This document shows positions 9,343 through 17,706 of a stretch of DNA of 64,000 bases, piece after piece. The DNA is taken from positions 55,702 through 119,701 of the forward strand of contig CAKSBC010000005.1 of NCBI GenBank assembly GCA_934438085.1. Direction: 5' to 3'. The position numbers and the translations under genes are program-made. Each line of letters begins with the position of its first letter. Positions within the stretch are counted from its first letter, which is position 1. This DNA comes from an uncultured Lachnospiraceae bacterium (lineage in GTDB: Bacteria; Bacillota; Clostridia; Lachnospirales; Lachnospiraceae). The notes beneath the pieces were generated by a model. It saw only the letters and a list, made by a program, of their open reading frames with translations, was not told where the DNA came from and ran no database searches.

Positions 9343-9429
9343 TTAATAGTCTCTCCTTTCAGTAATGTAACTCTTTCATTACCCTTCATATTTCCATTCC
9401 TTTTTCCGACTCTTATTTTAGCATCTATT

Positions 9430-9459
9430 TATAAGCTTGTGTTGTGAACTTTTTGTCAA
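9430..9459 (-). promoter_or_regulatory. Possible pyk promoter
   Basis: On the minus strand TTGACA (rc 9454-9459) is followed after 18 bases by CTTATA (rc 9430-9435). The -35 box is perfect, the -10 box is weak. Confidence 0.4.
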
Positions 9460-9484
9460 TGAAAAGCAACATATTATAACAATA

Positions 9485-9527
9485 GAGCCGCCGCTTCAGA
9501 GAAAAACAAACTCCGATGCGGCAGCCC
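9485..9527 (-). terminator. GC-rich hairpin between fucO and pyk
   Basis: GCCGC at 9490-9494 pairs with GCGGC at 9518-9522, with further partial pairing outside. It lies about 100 bases past the fucO stop and before the pyk promoter. The T-run is poor. Confidence 0.4.
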
Positions 9528-9581
9528 CGATTAATTAATTTAAAATATATGATGTTGGGTCAAAATAACTATTTCTCCCAA

Positions 9582-9624
9582 ATGATACCGGATTGGAGGT
9601 TTAAACCTGTTGATCCTGTATCAT
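9582..9624. repeat. Long interrupted palindrome at the fucO stop codon
   Basis: ATGATAC (9582-9588) pairs with GTATCAT (9618-9624) and GGAT (9590-9593) with ATCC (9613-9616), enclosing the perfect palindrome AGGTTTAAACCT (9597-9608). It begins at the stop codon of the reductase gene and has no T-run, so it may protect the mRNA end or bind a protein. Confidence 0.55.
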
Positions 9625-10772
9625 CATATGAGTGATTTATAAAGCTTCTCGATGTCCTCTATTGTAGGCTCCTTAGGATTACCCGGACGGCATGCATCAT
9701 CATAAGCAGACTGTGCAAGGAAAGGAATATCCTCTTCCTTAACTATATCCTTGAGATCTGCAGGAATATTAACATCTGCAGAAAGCTTTCTAACAGCGTC
9801 AACAGCCGCTTTTCTGTACTCCTCCTGAGACATCTTCTCTGTTCCCTCTACGCCCATAGCCTTTGCGATATCTCTGTACTTTTCACCGGTAGCATCGGCA
9901 TTCCATTCCATAACTGTAGGAAGAAGGATAGCATTGGCTACTCCGTGAGGTGTATCATAGAGCGCTCCGAGCGGATGTGCCATTGAATGCACAAGTCCGA
10001 GTCCAACGTTAGAGAAGCCCATGCCTGCAACGTACTGTCCGAGAGCCATGCCCTCACGTCCCTCTGGTGTATTATCTACAGCACCTCTTAAGGAACGGCT
10101 GATGATCTCGATTGCCTTTAAATGGAACATATCTGAAAGCTCCCATGCACCCGCAGTAATATAGCCCTCAATAGCATGTGTCAGTGCATCCATACCTGTT
10201 GCTGCAGTAAGTCCCTTCGGCATAGTAGACATCATATCAGAATCTACAAATGCAACTACCGGGATGTCGTTGGTATCTACGCATACCATCTTTCTGTCCT
10301 TTTCAGCATCTGTGATAACATAGTTTATGGTTACCTCTGATGCTGTTCCGGCTGTTGTAGGCACTGCAAAAATAGGTACTGACTTATTCTGTGTAGGTGC
10401 AACGCCTTCAAGGCTTCTTACATCAGCAAACTCAGGATTGTTGATGATAATGCCTACAGCCTTAGCTGTATCCATAGGTGATCCGCCTCCGATAGCGATT
10501 ATAAAATCAGCTCCTGCCTTCTTGTAGGCTTCAACAGCTGCCTGAACGTTCTCAATTGTAGGGTTTGGCTTTATGTCTGTAAATGTTTCATACGGCATGT
10601 CTATTGTTGCAAGAACATCAAGTATCTTCTGCAGAAGTCCGTGCTTTGCCACAGTAGGACCTGAGCATATAAATGCTTTCTTAAAATGACGCTTCTTTGC
10701 CTCAGGAGCTATCTCCTTTATCGCACCTGCTCCGTGATATGATGTTTCGTTGAGTACAAATCTGTTAGCCAT
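9624..10772 (-). CDS. fucO: Iron-containing alcohol dehydrogenase, FucO-like lactaldehyde reductase
   Basis: Group III iron-dependent dehydrogenase, most like lactaldehyde reductase (lactaldehyde + NADH to 1,2-propanediol), used in fucose or rhamnose fermentation. With the start at 10772 it is 382 residues, the size of E. coli FucO, and begins MANRFVLNET as FucO does. Motifs: GGGSPMDTAKA (NAD binding), TTAGTASEVTINYVITD, and the metal-ligand region HSMAHPLGALYDTPHG. An upstream ATG at 10844 is open but would overlap the preceding gene, and AAGGAG lies 11 bases before 10772, so the shorter start is preferred. Related propanediol and butanol dehydrogenases are alternatives. Fucose or rhamnose genes are not in the window. 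Confidence 0.88.
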   Translation of the reverse strand: MANRFVLNETSYHGAGAIKEIAPEAKKRHFKKAFICSGPTVAKHGLLQKILDVLATIDMPYETFTDIKPNPTIENVQAAVEAYKKAGADFIIAIGGGSPMDTAKAVGIIINNPEFADVRSLEGVAPTQNKSVPIFAVPTTAGTASEVTINYVITDAEKDRKMVCVDTNDIPVVAFVDSDMMSTMPKGLTAATGMDALTHAIEGYITAGAWELSDMFHLKAIEIISRSLRGAVDNTPEGREGMALGQYVAGMGFSNVGLGLVHSMAHPLGALYDTPHGVANAILLPTVMEWNADATGEKYRDIAKAMGVEGTEKMSQEEYRKAAVDAVRKLSADVNIPADLKDIVKEEDIPFLAQSAYDDACRPGNPKEPTIEDIEKLYKSLI

Positions 10773-10803
10773 AATAATAACATCTCCTTCTTTTGTCCTA
10801 TAT

Positions 10804-11517
10804 TCAGATATTGTTCTGCCTGTTGTAGGCATTGCATATAGCATTTGAATTCTTTATAAGGATATGCATTGCCACGAACGGTCCTAAACAGCAGAGGAAT
10901 GCGCCTACGATGTCCCAGAGAAGTATGGTCGTACCGTTTTCCTGGAATGAAAGTCCAAAGCGCGGTGCATTAGTCGCAAGTCTGTTTCCTAACTTATACT
11001 GCCAATAGAATGAATAAAGTCCGCAGGTTACAAATGATAAAAGGATAAACGGCACAAGTCCTGCCGTAGTTTCATCATCTCCCTCACAGGCAATATTAAC
11101 ATCGTGTGCCATCTTATAAACAAAATAGTAACCGTAGATACCGCAGGTTATGATACTTAATACAATATATGATAACAGACCTCTGTCATCCTTAAGATGT
11201 TCCTTCATCATACCGGAATTTGCTGTGTTATCATTTTTTGCAACAGATGTAACATTTGTACTCATGTCTTTTTCATCTGCATGCTGATAAGGCTCATCCT
11301 GAACCTTGCCGGCACCGGTGTCAGGCTCAGGCTTTCTGTCCTTGCCGCTGAGTGTGTCCTGTACTTCGCTTATAGCGCTGTCAAGCTCATTCTCAGCCCC
11401 TGTAAACGCCTGCTTTGCTGCATTTTTAATATTCTCTCCTACTCCTACAGCTGTGCCGCAATTAGGACAGAATTTCGCTCCGTCTTTAATTTCATGACCA
11501 CATTTACTGCAAAACAT
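10804..11517 (-). CDS. Zinc-ribbon DUF4234 membrane protein
   Basis: 237 residues. An N-terminal zinc ribbon, CSKCG then CPNCG (residues 3-21), is followed by a charged, probably disordered linker to about residue 110, then a DUF4234-type membrane region with two similar helical hairpins (LSIITCGIYGYYFVYKMAHD and LSFVTCGLYSFYWQYKLGNR). Function unknown; such proteins are common in Clostridia. Start at 11517 after AAAAGGAGG. It ends 31 bases before the FucO-like gene on the same strand, so the two may share a transcript, though no functional link is apparent. Confidence 0.8.
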   Translation of the reverse strand: MFCSKCGHEIKDGAKFCPNCGTAVGVGENIKNAAKQAFTGAENELDSAISEVQDTLSGKDRKPEPDTGAGKVQDEPYQHADEKDMSTNVTSVAKNDNTANSGMMKEHLKDDRGLLSYIVLSIITCGIYGYYFVYKMAHDVNIACEGDDETTAGLVPFILLSFVTCGLYSFYWQYKLGNRLATNAPRFGLSFQENGTTILLWDIVGAFLCCLGPFVAMHILIKNSNAICNAYNRQNNI

Positions 11518-11631
11518 ACTATACCTCCTTTTCCCCTCATTTAATGCTTAAAAACTATCCTTTTAAGCCGTTCTCTCACACATTCAAAACTACCTTCTTT
11601 TGTTTCATAATAATCATTTTTTATGGAAATA

Positions 11632-12081
11632 TCAATAAAACGCGTGGATATTATTTACATTTTTTATAAACAATCCATAAATCGTTTTTTCTATAAATCC
11701 TTCTGTCGGTCTGAACACAACAACGGCTCCGCAGCCCGAAAGCATTCTGTAAATATAAACTGCAGCAAAAGCAATCACAAGCACCGTATAAAAGCTGTAT
11801 CTAAGCCATTTAGGGATTTTTTCTTTAAAGAAAATCACTGCCAAAGCAAAAGGCACCGTGAAAAACAACGGATGATAATAAAATGCCGCTTTAAAATCAA
11901 GTCTTAATACACTAAGCCAAGCTCTCGTCATTCCGCAGCCCGCACAGGATACTCCGGTCAGCCATTTTATAGGACAGGTAATGCCAAGTATATACAAAAT
12001 CCCATAAAAAGCCGCGACAGCCATAACAGCCGAAAATAATTTAAGTTTTTCCTTCCATTCTTTTTTCAACTTTTGCTCCAA
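11632..12081 (-). CDS. DUF2752 membrane protein
   Basis: 149-residue protein with about three membrane helices and the DUF2752 core: a CPIKWLTGVSCAGCGMTRAW stretch near residues 36-55, and a YHPLFF segment. Function unknown; family members often sit near other small membrane-protein genes, as here. No ATG is available in the early frame, and the likely start is TTG at 12081 preceded by GAAAGAAGA. Codon use matches the neighbours. The downstream gap to 11518 shows no clear terminator. Confidence 0.75.
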   Translation of the reverse strand: MEQKLKKEWKEKLKLFSAVMAVAAFYGILYILGITCPIKWLTGVSCAGCGMTRAWLSVLRLDFKAAFYYHPLFFTVPFALAVIFFKEKIPKWLRYSFYTVLVIAFAAVYIYRMLSGCGAVVVFRPTEGFIEKTIYGLFIKNVNNIHAFY

Positions 12082-12143
12082 ATCTTCTTTCTCAATTTGT
12101 TTTCAACTTATGTTCTCTTTTTCTTTCTTTGCCTTATTAAGAT

Positions 12144-13817
12144 TTAACGAATCATATTAATTTTCATGCTGCTGTCCGATGTCTTAATGCCTTCTACTAT
12201 AGCTTTGATTATTCCTTCCGCAGATGCTTCCTTTGCAATGATCGGCTCATCACCTATAAGCTCTCTGTAAGCTGCTGCCGTATATTCTCCTATACAGACT
12301 GCCTTACTGAAGCATTTTCCTCCGATAGCAGACTTCTCGGTCTTGATATCGTAAATATTATACTCCGGCTTTTTGGATATATCTAAATAAATGCCTTTTT
12401 CCTCATAAATATCATTTTTATTCCGACACTCATTCCAAGCCTTAACCCCTCCGGCACTGCCGAACACTATATAATCATAGCTTCCGCCGTATACATCACT
12501 GCAAACAGGCTCTGTCTTATAGATATGAACATCCTCAAAGCTGATCCCGGCTTTCTCAAGCTCCTTTGTAAGAAGCTTCGATCCGTTTTCAGCACGCAAT
12601 ATTAAAGCTTTTTGCTCTTTGTTCATCAAGCTTCCGAGCTCTCTTCCAAGGCACTGTGCAGTGAATTCAGACGGCACAAAGTCTGCTTTTATCCCGTACT
12701 TTCTAAGCTCTGCTTTAGTTCCGTTTCCAATGCAGGCAAAATGCAAGTTTGAAACTGCTCTTATATCTCTGTCTCCAATATAAAGCCGGTCAAAGAAAAC
12801 CTTCACGCCGTTTGCACTTGTAAAAACTATCCAATCGTAATCAGAAAAATCTGACGGAACATTATTATTCTGCGGAACTATCTTTATCGTAGGATGCTTT
12901 TCACACACTGCGCCGCATTCCGAAAGCATAGATTTAAGCTTACTCGTAAAGCTCTCGGTGCCTGTCACAAGGATCCTTATACCCGAGAGATTATTTTTAT
13001 TACTGCGATTTCCATTATCCCCAAGAAGCTTAAAGCCGGCTGTTTCTCCGACCACCAGTATTCCAGGAGTTTCGGCATCCTTTGCTTTTACTGCAATATC
13101 CCCAAGCCTTCCGTCAATACGCTTTGCATACTCGGTAAAACCTCTGCTTATAACGGCAGCCGGAGTGTCCGGAGCCTTTCCGCATTCTATAAGTCTGTCA
13201 CATATCCCGGAAATGCTTTTTATACCCATGAGGAATATAAGAGTTCCCTTAAGTGCTGCCAATGCTTCATAATTTTCGCTCTCACCGTCTGCGGTATGTC
13301 CGGTCACCACCGTAAATGACTGTGCCAGCTTTCTGTGTGTCACCGGTATTCCGACAGACTCCGGAACCGCTATGCATGAGCTTACTCCCGGTATTATACT
13401 GCACTCAATTCCGGCCTCCTTAAGCGCAAGAAGCTCTTCTCCGCCTCTTCCGAAAACAAAGCTGTCTCCGCCCTTTAAGCGAACTGTCTCAAGTCCTCCT
13501 TTGGCAGCATTAATTATCAGCTCATTAATGGCATCTTGCGAAAAGCTGTGCCTTCCCGAGCGTTTTCCGACATAAATGTATCTGCAATCTTTAGATTCCG
13601 GCAGCTCTAAAAGCTCATCATCTATCAGATCATCATAAATAACGCATTCTGCTTTTTTTAACGCTTCTATACCTGTAGCTGTTATGAGCCCTTTTCCGCA
13701 GCCTGCACCCACCAGTGTCACTGCACATTTTTTTGTGCTTTCTGACAATGCCTCCGGCTCATTTTCTAATTCACTAAATTTATTATTTTCGAAGTCTGAA
13801 CAAAAGTCTTTTTTCAT
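12144..13817 (-). CDS. cobA-hemD: Fused uroporphyrinogen-III methyltransferase / uroporphyrinogen-III synthase
   Basis: Bifunctional enzyme of 557 residues for the branch to sirohaem and cobalamin. Residues about 30-265 are the SAM-dependent methyltransferase (VTLVGAGCGKGLITATG, IYVGKRSG, VRLKGGDSFVFGRGGEE) that makes precorrin-2. Residues about 280-557 are the synthase that cyclises hydroxymethylbilane (IVFTSANGVKVFF is the typical synthase stretch). Such fusions are common in Clostridia, usually next to hemC. Here hemC is 10 kb away and hemA, hemB and hemL are not in the window. ATG 13817 follows GAGGAAG. No cobalamin riboswitch was found upstream. Confidence 0.93.
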   Translation of the reverse strand: MKKDFCSDFENNKFSELENEPEALSESTKKCAVTLVGAGCGKGLITATGIEALKKAECVIYDDLIDDELLELPESKDCRYIYVGKRSGRHSFSQDAINELIINAAKGGLETVRLKGGDSFVFGRGGEELLALKEAGIECSIIPGVSSCIAVPESVGIPVTHRKLAQSFTVVTGHTADGESENYEALAALKGTLIFLMGIKSISGICDRLIECGKAPDTPAAVISRGFTEYAKRIDGRLGDIAVKAKDAETPGILVVGETAGFKLLGDNGNRSNKNNLSGIRILVTGTESFTSKLKSMLSECGAVCEKHPTIKIVPQNNNVPSDFSDYDWIVFTSANGVKVFFDRLYIGDRDIRAVSNLHFACIGNGTKAELRKYGIKADFVPSEFTAQCLGRELGSLMNKEQKALILRAENGSKLLTKELEKAGISFEDVHIYKTEPVCSDVYGGSYDYIVFGSAGGVKAWNECRNKNDIYEEKGIYLDISKKPEYNIYDIKTEKSAIGGKCFSKAVCIGEYTAAAYRELIGDEPIIAKEASAEGIIKAIVEGIKTSDSSMKINMIR

Positions 13818-14202
13818 CGACCGCTTCCTCGTTATATATCAGTGTTGCTATCCCTATCTTATGATGTTGGCATCAATAGGTCTTTTGCCTCCAACCTGAT
13901 ACCGATATATTTTGAGTTTTACCTGCTTAATTTTTGTCCTTTAATATATACCTACTAATTTATTAGGTTTATGATATAGCGATATTCAAACGTTTGTAGT
14001 ATGATTTAAAAGTTATCTAAACATAAGGGCAATAGCTGTATCAGGATATCACAGAATTTATGGTATCGGCATTTATAGTATCTTTACTGTACAGCTATAA
14101 GTACAAAAATGCGAGTGTTATTTGGATTAATACTATTGACTCGGTGGGTTGGTTGGTATATTATTCATTCAACATTCGGTTCATTCATCGAAAGGAGGAA
14201 AT
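13818..14202. other. Divergent upstream region of cobA-hemD and the cysteine-type ABC operon
   Basis: 385 AT-rich bases. The right end holds a clear promoter for the plus-strand operon (14136-14164). The left half contains GTTGG/CCAAC (rc of the cobA-hemD leader, around 13867-13896) as a weak hairpin. No riboswitch consensus and no coding frame with a ribosome site were recognised. Confidence 0.5.
14136..14164 (+). promoter_or_regulatory. Promoter of the amino-acid ABC operon
   Basis: TTGACT (14136-14141), 17-base spacer, TATTAT (14159-14164). Spacing is ideal and both boxes are near consensus. The start point would fall near 14171, about 30 bases before the first gene, which also excludes an upstream ATG at 14149 as the start. 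Confidence 0.7.
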
Positions 14203-14862
14203 ATGAACTGGACCGCAATAGCAGATTATCTGCCGTTGTACGAAAAAGCCGCAGTGCTCACAGTTAAACTGGGAGTTCTCGGAATCTTTTTCGCAATCAT
14301 CATCGGCCTTATCTGTGCAGTTATTCAGTATTATCATATACCTGTCCTAAAGACCATAGCAGGCTTTTATATTGAGTTAAGCCGCAACACGCCGCTGCTC
14401 ATACAGCTTTTCTTTATATATTACGGACTCCCTAAGGTGGGTATCAGCATCTCACCTTCTGTCTGCGGTGTATCGGGTCTCGCCTTCCTGGGCGGAAGCT
14501 ATATGGCTGAGGCATTCAGAAGCGGTCTCGAGGCTATAGAGCCTATACAGACAGAAAGCGCCTACAGTCTCGGCATGAGCCGCATGCAGACCATGCGATA
14601 TGTAATACTGCCGCAGGCATTTTCCATCAGCGTTCCGGCATTTATGGCCAATGTCATTTTCCTCTTAAAGGAAACCAGCGTATTCAGTGCCGTAAGCCTT
14701 ATGGATCTGATGTTCACAGCCAAGGATCTGATAGGATTATACTATAAAACGACAGAATGTCTTTTCCTGCTCGTTGTTTTCTATCTGATAATACTGCTTC
14801 CGGTATCATTGCTCGGAAGTCTCTTGGAAAGGAGGCTTAAGTATGCAAAACCTGGGGCTTGA
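14203..14862 (+). CDS. Polar amino-acid ABC transporter permease (first)
   Basis: Inner-membrane channel subunit of a HisM/GlnP-type importer, 219 residues from ATG 14203 (AAAGGAGG upstream). About five helices; the ATPase-coupling EAA-type loop (EAFRSGLEAIEPIQTESAYSL, near residues 106-126, then GMSRMQTMRYVILPQA) is intact. It overlaps the next permease by 20 bases, so the two are translationally coupled and likely pair as a heterodimer. The operon order is permease, permease, ATPase, binding protein. The substrate, cysteine or cystine, is inferred from the binding protein. Confidence 0.9.
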   Translation: MNWTAIADYLPLYEKAAVLTVKLGVLGIFFAIIIGLICAVIQYYHIPVLKTIAGFYIELSRNTPLLIQLFFIYYGLPKVGISISPSVCGVSGLAFLGGSYMAEAFRSGLEAIEPIQTESAYSLGMSRMQTMRYVILPQAFSISVPAFMANVIFLLKETSVFSAVSLMDLMFTAKDLIGLYYKTTECLFLLVVFYLIILLPVSLLGSLLERRLKYAKPGA

Positions 14863-15517
14863 GGTACTTTTTAAAGGAAAAAATATGATCCGTCTTTTAG
14901 GCGGACTGTGGGTAGCACTTAAGATAAGCCTTATCTCCGTAGCGATCAGCATTCCTCTAGGAATACTTTTGGGCGCTATGATGACATGGAAAAATCCTAT
15001 CGTCAAAGCAATACTAAGGATCTATCTCGAATTCATACGTATAATGCCGCAGATGGTACTGCTGTTCGTATTCTATTTCGAGACAACCAAGGCCTTCGGC
15101 TGGGACCTTTCCGGTGAAACTGCATCTATAATAGTTTTCATACTGTGGGGTGCTGCCGAAATGAGCGATCTCGTGCGCGGTGCATTTGAATCCATACCGA
15201 AGCATCAGTATGAAAGTGCAGAAGCATTAGGTTTTACAAGGGCACAGACACTCACATACATTATTATTCCTCAGACGCTGAGGAGACTTCTGCCGCTGTC
15301 CATTAACCTTATTACGAGAATGATAAAGACCACCAGCCTTGTGCTTATGATCGGAGTCGTTGAGGTATTAAAGGTAGCACAGCAGATCATAGAGGCAAAC
15401 CGTATGACCAGCCCGAATGCGGCATTCGGTGTTTACCTTACAATATTTATAATGTATTTCCTTGCCTGCTGGCCTATCAGCATGCTTGCAAGATACCTTG
15501 AAAAGAAATGGAGATGA
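14843..15517 (+). CDS. Polar amino-acid ABC transporter permease (second)
   Basis: Second channel subunit, 224 residues, same HisM/GlnP family. N-terminal helices follow MIRLLGGLWVALKISL. The EAA-type coupling loop reads RGAFESIPKHQYESAEALGF, followed by TRAQTLTYIIIPQ. The ribosome site GGAGG lies inside the end of the first permease gene. The gene ends within the start region of the ATPase gene (TGA at 15515-15517), which continues the coupled arrangement. Confidence 0.9.
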   Translation: MQNLGLEVLFKGKNMIRLLGGLWVALKISLISVAISIPLGILLGAMMTWKNPIVKAILRIYLEFIRIMPQMVLLFVFYFETTKAFGWDLSGETASIIVFILWGAAEMSDLVRGAFESIPKHQYESAEALGFTRAQTLTYIIIPQTLRRLLPLSINLITRMIKTTSLVLMIGVVEVLKVAQQIIEANRMTSPNAAFGVYLTIFIMYFLACWPISMLARYLEKKWR

Positions 15518-15522
15518 TGAAG

Positions 15523-16314
15523 ATGGCTGAAGATCTGCTTAAGATAGAGCACCTTGTGAAAAAGTACGAGGATAACACCATCCTCAATGATATAAGCTTC
15601 AATGTCAAACAGGGTGAGGTCATAGTTATTGTAGGCCCGTCGGGCTGCGGCAAAAGCACGCTGCTTCGATGTATAAATGCTCTTGAACCTATTCAGGGCG
15701 GCCATATTTATTTAAAGGATGATGAGGTTATGGCAGGCGGGGCCAATCTGGCAAAGCTCAGACAGCGTATTGGAATGGTTTTCCAGAGCTATGAGCTGTT
15801 CCCGCATCTTACCGTCATTGAAAATATTACTCTTGCTCCGATGAAGGTGCAAAAGCGTGCCAGGGATGAGGTTGAAAAGGAAGCTGAAGCACTCTTAAAG
15901 CGTGTCGGTCTTCTTGAAAAGAAAAACTATTATCCGAGAGAGCTTTCAGGTGGACAAAAGCAGAGAGTTGCTATTGTAAGAGCGCTCTGTATGCATCCCG
16001 AAATACTTCTTTTTGATGAGGTCACAGCTGCATTGGACCCGGAAATGGTAAGAGAGGTCCTCGATGTAATCGTTGATCTTGCCGCAGAAGGAAAGACAAT
16101 GATGATAGTCACTCACGAAATGCAGTTTGCAAAGGCCATAGCTGACCGTGTCATATTCATTGACAGCGGAAGCATAGTTGAGGAAGGTGCGCCGGAAGCA
16201 TTTTTCGAATCACCTAAGACCGAACGTGCAAAGAAATTCCTGCAGACCTTTACCTTTGAGGATGTCTCAAAAAGACGTGCGGCAGCTTCAGACAGCATAG
16301 GCACATCGGAGTAA
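15523..16314 (+). CDS. Polar amino-acid ABC transporter ATPase
   Basis: Cytoplasmic ATPase that powers the importer, 263 residues. Walker A GPSGCGKST near residues 37-45, the Q-loop MVFQSYELFP, the ABC signature LSGGQKQRVA, Walker B ILLFDEVTAALDP and the switch His in IVTHEMQFA are all present. Four in-frame ATGs lie close together (15508, 15514, 15517, 15523). GGAG at 15510-15513 fits only the last, so 15523 is preferred. The wording is that of the GlnQ/HisP class. Confidence 0.93.
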   Translation: MAEDLLKIEHLVKKYEDNTILNDISFNVKQGEVIVIVGPSGCGKSTLLRCINALEPIQGGHIYLKDDEVMAGGANLAKLRQRIGMVFQSYELFPHLTVIENITLAPMKVQKRARDEVEKEAEALLKRVGLLEKKNYYPRELSGGQKQRVAIVRALCMHPEILLFDEVTAALDPEMVREVLDVIVDLAAEGKTMMIVTHEMQFAKAIADRVIFIDSGSIVEEGAPEAFFESPKTERAKKFLQTFTFEDVSKRRAAASDSIGTSE

Positions 16315-16326
16315 AAGCACAAAACG

Positions 16327-16381
16327 ACAGCATTAATGCCACAAACATAACAGCATTAATGTCTTAAAACAACAGTATTAA
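16327..16381 (+). repeat. ACAGCATTAATG repeats between ATPase and binding-protein genes
   Basis: ACAGCATTAATG occurs at 16327-16338 and 16350-16361, and a degenerate ACAGTATTAA at 16372-16381, about 22 bases apart. The role is unknown; the copies may be remnants of duplication in the leader of the binding-protein gene. Confidence 0.6.
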
Positions 16382-16395
16382 ACACACAAATAACA

Positions 16396-16421
16396 ATATT
16401 GCTGTCATGGCACAGCAATAT
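16396..16421 (+). promoter_or_regulatory. Intra-operon hairpin before the binding-protein gene
   Basis: A perfect 10-bp inverted repeat (ATATTGCTGT, 6-base loop, ACAGCAATAT) is followed by AAAAAAATATT, not by a T-run. It sits 30 bases before the binding-protein start. Likely an mRNA-stabilising or processing structure rather than a terminator. Confidence 0.55.
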
Positions 16422-16450
16422 AAAAAAATATTAAAAGGGAGAAACGCATT

Positions 16451-17491
16451 ATGAAAAAATTCAAGCAGTTACTTGCACTTTCAACAGCAGCGCTCATGGC
16501 ACTTTCACTTGCAGCATGCGGAAGCAGCAGCACTGACAGTTCTTCATCAGCTGAAAGCACAGACAGCACTGCAGAAGCTTCAAGCAATGACATTTTCCGT
16601 ACACTTGACGAGATCAAGGAGAGCGGAACCATCAATATCGGTGTATTCTCAGACAAAAACCCATTCGGCTACGTAGATGAGAACGGCGAATATCAGGGCT
16701 ATGACATTTATTTTGCCAACCGTATCGGCGAAGATCTCGGTGTTGATGTCAACTTTGTATCAACCGAGGCTGCAAACCGTATCGAGTATTTAAAGACAGG
16801 AAAGGTCGATCTTATCCTTGCAAACTTTACAGTAACCCCTGAGCGTGCAGAGGAGGTTGACTTCGCACTTCCTTATATGAATGTTGCTCTCGGAGTTATC
16901 TCACCTGCGGACAAGGTCATCACAAGCCTTGACAACTGGAATCCTGACGATGAGATGATCGTAATCTCAGGAACAACAGCAGAGCCTTATCTTACAAAGA
17001 ACTATCCTGATATGAAGCTCCAGAAGTACGATACCTATGCTAATGCCAAGAACGCTCTTGAGAACGGAAACGGTGCAGCATGGACTAATGACAACACAGA
17101 GGTAATTGCATTCGCACTTCAGAATGAGGGCTACACTGTAGGAATCTCTTCACTCGGAAGCTTAGATACTATCGCTCCAGCAGTTTCAAAGGGAAATACA
17201 ACACTCCTTGACTGGCTGAATGATGAGATCAAGTCACTCGGTGAAGAAAACTTCTTCCATGCAGACTATGAGGCAACTCTTACCGACACCTATGGTGCAG
17301 AATACGAGGATACACTCGTAGTTGAGGGCGGCGTAGTTGCAGGTTCAGATGAAGATGCTGCTGCAGTTGAAACAGCAGACGAGCCAAGTGCTGAGGAAGC
17401 TGACTCAGAAGCAGCTGATGAAAATACAGCTGCTGACACAGAAGAATCAGCCGCTGATGCAGAGGCTGAAGAGACCACAGCTAACGAATAA
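16451..17491 (+). CDS. Cysteine-type ABC transporter binding lipoprotein (CjaA-like) with acidic tail
   Basis: Extracellular substrate-binding lipoprotein, 346 residues. Signal peptide with lipobox LAAC (Cys at about 23), then a Ser-rich linker. The binding domain closely follows the CjaA cysteine-binding family: NIGVFSDKNPFGYVDENG, YDIYFANRIGEDLGV, EAANRIEYLKTGKVDLILAN, DFALPYMNVALGVISP. CjaA-type proteins end soon after VVxEGG; here VVEGGVV is followed by about 50 residues made almost only of Ala, Glu, Asp, Ser and Thr, an added acidic low-complexity tail. AAGGGAG precedes ATG 16451. Cysteine or cystine is the likely ligand by family, not proven. Confidence 0.88.
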   Translation: MKKFKQLLALSTAALMALSLAACGSSSTDSSSSAESTDSTAEASSNDIFRTLDEIKESGTINIGVFSDKNPFGYVDENGEYQGYDIYFANRIGEDLGVDVNFVSTEAANRIEYLKTGKVDLILANFTVTPERAEEVDFALPYMNVALGVISPADKVITSLDNWNPDDEMIVISGTTAEPYLTKNYPDMKLQKYDTYANAKNALENGNGAAWTNDNTEVIAFALQNEGYTVGISSLGSLDTIAPAVSKGNTTLLDWLNDEIKSLGEENFFHADYEATLTDTYGAEYEDTLVVEGGVVAGSDEDAAAVETADEPSAEEADSEAADENTAADTEESAADAEAEETTANE

Positions 17492-17512
17492 TCAGACTAA
17501 CGAATAATCAGA
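17481..17512 (+). repeat. 16-bp tandem duplication across the stop codon
   Basis: CTAACGAATAATCAGA occurs at 17481-17496 and again at 17497-17512 without change. The first copy contains the stop codon of the binding-protein gene, so the second is untranslated. An exact tandem copy suggests a recent slippage event. Confidence 0.85.
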
Positions 17513-17519
17513 CTATTTT

Positions 17520-17557
17520 AAAGGATGCCTGCCCGCATTAAAGGGTAAGCATCCTTT
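17520..17557 (+). terminator. Intrinsic terminator of the amino-acid ABC operon
   Basis: AAAGGATGC (17520-17528) pairs with GCATCCTTT (17549-17557) and runs into a TTTTTT tract. It lies about 30 bases after the binding-protein stop. Confidence 0.85.
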
Positions 17558-17586
17558 TTTTGTTTTTCAATCTTTTGTTATTTCTT

Positions 17587-17642
17587 GAGTTATAAGACAA
17601 AAGGTGTTGTTTTTAGAGATATAGGACAAAAAGTGTTGTTTT
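17587..17642. repeat. Two 27-28-bp direct repeats
   Basis: GAG(T/A)TATA(A/G)GACAAAA(G/A)GTGTTGTTTT occurs at 17587-17614 and 17616-17642 with few differences, in the convergent gap between the ABC operon and gltD. No function is recognised. Confidence 0.7.
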
Positions 17643-17643
17643 G

Positions 17644-17683
17644 AACTGCGAATCAGCCAAGTATATAAGGCCGATTCGCAGTT
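17644..17683 (-). terminator. Hairpin after gltD
   Basis: An 11-bp perfect stem (AACTGCGAATC at 17644-17654 with GATTCGCAGTT at 17673-17683) lies 24 bases past the gltD stop. The T-run is weak on both strands. It probably ends the gltBD transcript. Confidence 0.6.
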
Positions 17684-17706
17684 TTAAGTTGTTTGGAAGA
17701 AACTGC

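Noticed and set aside
9624..10844. Longer start at 10844 for the FucO-like reductase
   Set aside because: It would overlap the DUF4234 gene by 41 bases and has no ribosome site; MANRF at 10772 has AAGGAG and matches the FucO N-terminus.
13818..14130. Cobalamin riboswitch or T-box ahead of cobA-hemD or the ABC operon
   Set aside because: No B12-box-like GCCACTG core, and no T-box or SAM consensus could be matched on either strand.
14149..14202. Upstream ATG for the first amino-acid permease
   Set aside because: It lies inside the promoter; the predicted transcript starts near 14171.
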